Shown: positions 6,098-9,087 of the stretch, piece after piece
Position numbering within the stretch: the stretch's first letter is position 1
Layout: every line of letters begins with the position of its first letter
From: Luteococcus sp043424415
Lineage (GTDB): Bacteria > Actinomycetota > Actinomycetes > Propionibacteriales > Propionibacteriaceae
DNA: 9,087 nt
Direction of reading: 5' to 3'
Assembly (NCBI RefSeq): GCF_043424415.1
Contig: NZ_JBHWOO010000013.1
Span: 1 to 9,087, forward strand
Notes under the pieces: generated by a model
Told to the model about the DNA's origin: nothing
Database searches by the model: none
The model's input: only the letters and a program-made list of their open reading frames with translations
Program-made: the position numbers and the translations under genes

Positions 6098-6835
6098 GTG
6101 AACCCACTTGTGCTTCTCCCAGCAGTTGACGTCCAGGCCGGTCAGGCCGTCCAGCTCGTGCAAGGTGTCGCGGGATCCGAGAAGGTCTTCGGTGACCCGC
6201 TCGAGGCCGCGCGACGCTGGCAGGAGCAGGGTGCCGAGTGGATCCACCTGGTGGACCTCGACGCAGCCTTCGGCCGCGGAACCAATGCCGACGTGCTGGC
6301 CCGCATCGTGGGCGAGCTCGACATCAACGTGGAGATGTCCGGCGGTATCCGCGACGACGAGAGCCTGGCCCGTGCCCTCGAGGCCGGCGCCCGCCGCGTG
6401 AACATCGGCACCGCGGCCCTGGAGGATCCCGAGTGGTGTGACCGCGTCATCGGCGAACACGGCGACCGGGTGGCCATCGGCCTGGACGCCAAGGGCACCC
6501 GTCTGGCCGCCCGCGGCTGGACCCGGGAGGGCGGCGACCTGTTCGAGACCCTCGACCGGCTCAATGCCGCCGGATGCCAGCGCTATGTGGTCACCGACGT
6601 GGCCAGCGACGGCATGCTCACCGGCCCCAACCTGGAGCTCCTGGGCCAGGTCTGTGCCCGTACCGAGGCGGCAGTGGTGGCCAGCGGCGGCATCTCCACC
6701 CTGGAGGACCTGCGGATGCTGCGCGGCCTGGTGCCGATCGGCGTCGAGGGCGCCATCGTGGGCACCGCCCTGTACGTGGGCAACTTCACCCTGCCCGAGG
6801 CCCTCGAGGCTGCCGCCGGCGAGGTGGAGCGATGA
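6098..6835 (+). CDS. hisA: ProFAR isomerase of the PriA type (HisA, possibly also TrpF activity)
   Basis: This 245-residue (beta-alpha)8 barrel isomerises ProFAR to PRFAR, the HisF/HisH substrate. It closely resembles mycobacterial PriA, which also performs the TrpF step of tryptophan synthesis: WIHLVDLDAAFGRG, SGGIRDDESLA, NVGTAAL-like NIGTAALEDPEWC and GVEGAIVG. The catalytic acids are Asp11 (PAVDV) and Asp167 (VVTD). Asp130 and the Arg139-Gly-Trp141 loop that aligns with Arg143/Trp145 of M. tuberculosis PriA are present, the loop being four residues shorter by my count. Position 19 is Gln (AVQLVQG), where both HisA and PriA usually have Arg. GTG 6098 gives the family's N-terminus exactly; the frame is open upstream but overlaps hisH. 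PRA isomerase (TrpF) activity is uncertain because of the Gln19 change. The stop overlaps the next gene by four bases. Confidence 0.93.
   Translation: MNPLVLLPAVDVQAGQAVQLVQGVAGSEKVFGDPLEAARRWQEQGAEWIHLVDLDAAFGRGTNADVLARIVGELDINVEMSGGIRDDESLARALEAGARRVNIGTAALEDPEWCDRVIGEHGDRVAIGLDAKGTRLAARGWTREGGDLFETLDRLNAAGCQRYVVTDVASDGMLTGPNLELLGQVCARTEAAVVASGGISTLEDLRMLRGLVPIGVEGAIVGTALYVGNFTLPEALEAAAGEVER
6821..6829 (+). promoter_or_regulatory. Ribosome binding site of the reductase-HAD gene
   Basis: GAGGTGGAG at the end of hisA offers GAGG seven bases before ATG 6832. Together with the ATGA overlap it sets the start of the last gene and suggests translation coupled to hisA. Confidence 0.6.
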
Positions 6836-9087
6836 GCACCCACACCCCGCCCCTGCTCGACGGCCGCCTCAAGGACCTGCTCGACGGCCAGAAGATCGTG
6901 ATGACCGGCGTGACCGGCTTCATCGGCGAACAGATCCTGTGGAAGATCCTCACCGAGCTGCCCGCCACGCGCGCCGTGCTGCTGGTGCGCCCCAAGGGCT
7001 CGGTCACCGCCGAGCAGCGCGTCGTCAGCCTGCTCAAGAAGCCCATCTTCAAGGAACTGGCAGCCGCTGCCGGCGGCCCCCAGCAGCTGCTGGACCAGCG
7101 CGTCGACGTGCTGGCCGGCGACCTGCCCAATGTGCCCGCCCTGCCCCGCGACCTTGACGTGGTGATCCATTGCGCCGGCGATGTCAGCTTCGACCCGCCG
7201 ATCGATGCCGCCTTCAAGACCAATGTCCTGGGCACCCAGGCATTGATGGCCAAGATGCTCGAGGCCTGCAGCGACGAATCGGGCAACCTGGTGCGCATCC
7301 CGCACTATGTGCACATCTCCACCGCCTACACCGCCGGCCGCCGACGCGGCGCGATCCCCGAGGCCGCGCACGAGCACGATGTCGACTACCGCGTCGAGAC
7401 CCAGCACGCCCTGGCGATGGCCGACCTGGTCGAGACCCAGAGCCGCACCGCCGAGCAGCTCGCCGAACTGCGCAAGCTGGCCGAACGCGACCACCGCCAG
7501 GCCGGTTTCCTCACCACCGCCGAGGACACCGAGCGCCGCCGTCAGGAGTGGGTGAAGGCCAAGCTGGTCGAGGCCGGCACGGAACGCGCCCGCTCGCTGG
7601 GCTGGACCGATGTCTACACCTTCGCGAAGGCGATGGGCGAGCGGGTCGTGGCCGACATGGGCAAGGACATCCAAGTCTCCGTGGTGCGCCCGGCGATCGT
7701 CGAGTCGAGCCTGGTGCACCCCTACCCGGGCTGGATCGAGGGCTTCAAGATGGCCGACCCGATCATCCTGGCCTACGGCAAGGGCCAGCTGCGCGAATTC
7801 CCCGCCTCGCCCGACGCCGCCCTGGACATCGTGTGCTGCGACCACGTGGTCAACGCAATCATCGCCGTGTGCGCCACCGAGCCGACGGTGGGGGAGCCGG
7901 AGTTCTACCACGTCTCCACCGGCGCGCGGAACCCGATGACCTTCCGCGAGATCTACGAGTACCTGCGCGAGTACTTCGAGAAGCACCCCTACTCCCGCTC
8001 CGACGGCACCGTCGCCCCGCTGGCCACCTGGAAGTTCCCCGGCGAGCAGCCGGTGCTGCGCTTCCTGCAGGTGGCCGAGAAGGCCCACCAGGTGGGCGAG
8101 CGCCTGGTCACCTATGCCCCGAGGAGCGAGCGGACCCGCGAGGCCGCGATCCAGCTGGACCGGCAGGGCAAGAACCTGTCCTTCCTGCGCCGCTACCTCA
8201 ACCTGTACGGGGAGTACCTGCAGAGCCAGGTGCACTTCGTCGACGACTGCACCATGGCGCTGAACAACTCCCTGCACCCCGACGACGTCGCCTCCTTCGC
8301 CTTCGACACCTCGGCGGTGGACTGGAAGAGCTACATGCAGGAGATCCACGCGCCGGCCATCACCGACCCGGTGCGTCGCCTGGAGGCGGCGCGCAAGCGT
8401 CGCGGCAACCGCGCCAGCACCTTCAAGCCGCTGCGCGCCAGCGAGCCCGGCACCGTCCTGGCCGTCTTCGACCTGGACGGCACGGTGCTCGACACCAATG
8501 TCATCGAGACCTACCTGTGGGCCCGCCTGCCCGAGCTCTCGCCCGCCGGTCGGGTGCGCGAGCTCGCCCAGGTGGCGGCCAGCCTGCCCGGCTACCTCGG
8601 TGCCGAGCGCCGCGACCGCGCCACCTTCCTGCGCTCCATCTACCGTCGCTATGCCGGCATGCGGATGGACCACCTGGAGTCCTTCGTCGACGAGCAGATC
8701 GCCCCCTTCGTCACCGACCGGAGCTCGGCCGAGGCGATCGAGCGCATCAAGGAGCACCGCGAGGCGGGCCACACCACGATCCTGCTCACCGGCGTGATCC
8801 GGCCGCTGACCCGCCCGATCGCCGACCTCTTCGACGTCGTGGTGGCGGCCGAGCTGGCCACCGATGCCGACGGGGTCTGCACCGGCTTCCTGACGCACCC
8901 GCCGATGGTCGGGGAGTCGCGCTCTGCCTGGCTTCGCCACTACGCGGCCCAGCGGGGCATCGACCTGTCGAAGTCCTTCGCCTATGCCGACTCCCACGTG
9001 GACCTGCCGATGCTCAATGCGGTCGGCAACCCCGTGGCCGTGCAGCCCGACGTGGGCCTGCTGCGGGCGGCGCGCAAGAATGGCTGG
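6832..9087 (+). CDS. Multidomain protein: fatty acyl-CoA reductase-like SDR plus HAD-IB phosphatase (3' end outside window)
   Basis: 752 codons are visible with no stop. Residues about 18-380 are an extended SDR of the NAD_binding_4 (male sterility/fatty acyl-CoA reductase) type: nucleotide loop TGVTGFIG (25-32), Arg53 in LLVRPK suggesting NADPH, CAGDVSFD (114-121), STAYTAG (163-169) and catalytic Tyr262/Lys266 (YTFAK). A charged helical insert of about 90 residues separates the last two. VSTGARNP (just after residue 360) is also typical of this group. The middle region carries FAFD...VDW near 502-513. Residues about 540-752 are a HAD-IB (SerB-like) domain: FDLDGT with Asp547/Asp549, LLTG with Thr653, and YADSHVDLPML with Asp720/Asp724. 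In related proteins a PlsC-type acyltransferase sometimes follows; this cannot be seen here. No signal peptide is visible. A lipid-related role (acyl reduction, phosphate removal) is inferred from domains only. The gene is coupled to hisA by an ATGA overlap. Confidence 0.85.
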   Translation, partial: MSTHTPPLLDGRLKDLLDGQKIVMTGVTGFIGEQILWKILTELPATRAVLLVRPKGSVTAEQRVVSLLKKPIFKELAAAAGGPQQLLDQRVDVLAGDLPNVPALPRDLDVVIHCAGDVSFDPPIDAAFKTNVLGTQALMAKMLEACSDESGNLVRIPHYVHISTAYTAGRRRGAIPEAAHEHDVDYRVETQHALAMADLVETQSRTAEQLAELRKLAERDHRQAGFLTTAEDTERRRQEWVKAKLVEAGTERARSLGWTDVYTFAKAMGERVVADMGKDIQVSVVRPAIVESSLVHPYPGWIEGFKMADPIILAYGKGQLREFPASPDAALDIVCCDHVVNAIIAVCATEPTVGEPEFYHVSTGARNPMTFREIYEYLREYFEKHPYSRSDGTVAPLATWKFPGEQPVLRFLQVAEKAHQVGERLVTYAPRSERTREAAIQLDRQGKNLSFLRRYLNLYGEYLQSQVHFVDDCTMALNNSLHPDDVASFAFDTSAVDWKSYMQEIHAPAITDPVRRLEAARKRRGNRASTFKPLRASEPGTVLAVFDLDGTVLDTNVIETYLWARLPELSPAGRVRELAQVAASLPGYLGAERRDRATFLRSIYRRYAGMRMDHLESFVDEQIAPFVTDRSSAEAIERIKEHREAGHTTILLTGVIRPLTRPIADLFDVVVAAELATDADGVCTGFLTHPPMVGESRSAWLRHYAAQRGIDLSKSFAYADSHVDLPMLNAVGNPVAVQPDVGLLRAARKNGW

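Noticed and set aside
6583..8997. An 804-codon open frame on the minus strand opposite hisA and the reductase-HAD gene
   Set aside because: It is a mirror frame caused by high third-position GC in the sense gene. Its translation is low-complexity (Gly, Ala, Val, His, Gln, Arg) with no family motif, while the sense strand carries complete SDR and HAD motifs.
1..9087. Mobile elements, CRISPR, tRNA/rRNA genes or signs of recent transfer
   Set aside because: No transposase, spaced direct repeats, cloverleaf or integration-site repeat was seen. Base composition and codon use look even across the window.

Overview
The window is GC-rich (roughly 70 %), almost fully coding DNA from an actinobacterium, most likely a Propionibacteriaceae member close to Propionibacterium freudenreichii. 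The main pointers are a BluB-CobT fusion gene, an arrangement I know from P. freudenreichii vitamin B12 synthesis, a PriA-type HisA, and start codons placed directly behind TAnnnT -10 boxes, as in actinobacterial leaderless transcripts. The genus is an inference; no rRNA or marker gene is present.

Left part, minus strand (1-2244). Three genes run leftwards: a DUF554 membrane protein (2244-1495), a YbaK-type Cys-tRNA(Pro) deacylase (1495-1010) overlapping it by one base, and, after a 35-bp gap, the start of a BluB-CobT fusion (974-1, cut by the window edge). The gap holds a -10-like box inside a perfect 7-bp inverted repeat, just upstream of the bluB ATG.

Divergent spacer (2245-2340). These 96 bp separate the leftward group from the histidine operon. 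A TAGACT box six bases before the hisD GTG suggests a leaderless mRNA, which leaves no room for an attenuator or T-box.

Right part, plus strand (2341-9087). hisD, hisC, hisB and hisH are chained by 4-base stop/start overlaps. hisA/priA follows after 19 bp with its own -10-like box. A large multidomain gene (6832 to the window end) overlaps hisA by 4 bases. It encodes an N-terminal fatty acyl-CoA reductase-like short-chain dehydrogenase, a middle region, and a C-terminal HAD-IB phosphatase domain; its 3' end lies outside the window. The his genes cover IGP dehydratase, histidinol-phosphate aminotransferase, histidinol dehydrogenase, the glutaminase subunit of IGP synthase and the ProFAR isomerase. 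hisF, hisG, hisE and hisI are not present here.

Most worth following up are the reductase-phosphatase fusion coupled to the his operon, a Gln in place of the usual Arg at position 19 of PriA, three leaderless-type starts, and the inverted repeat around the bluB -10 box.
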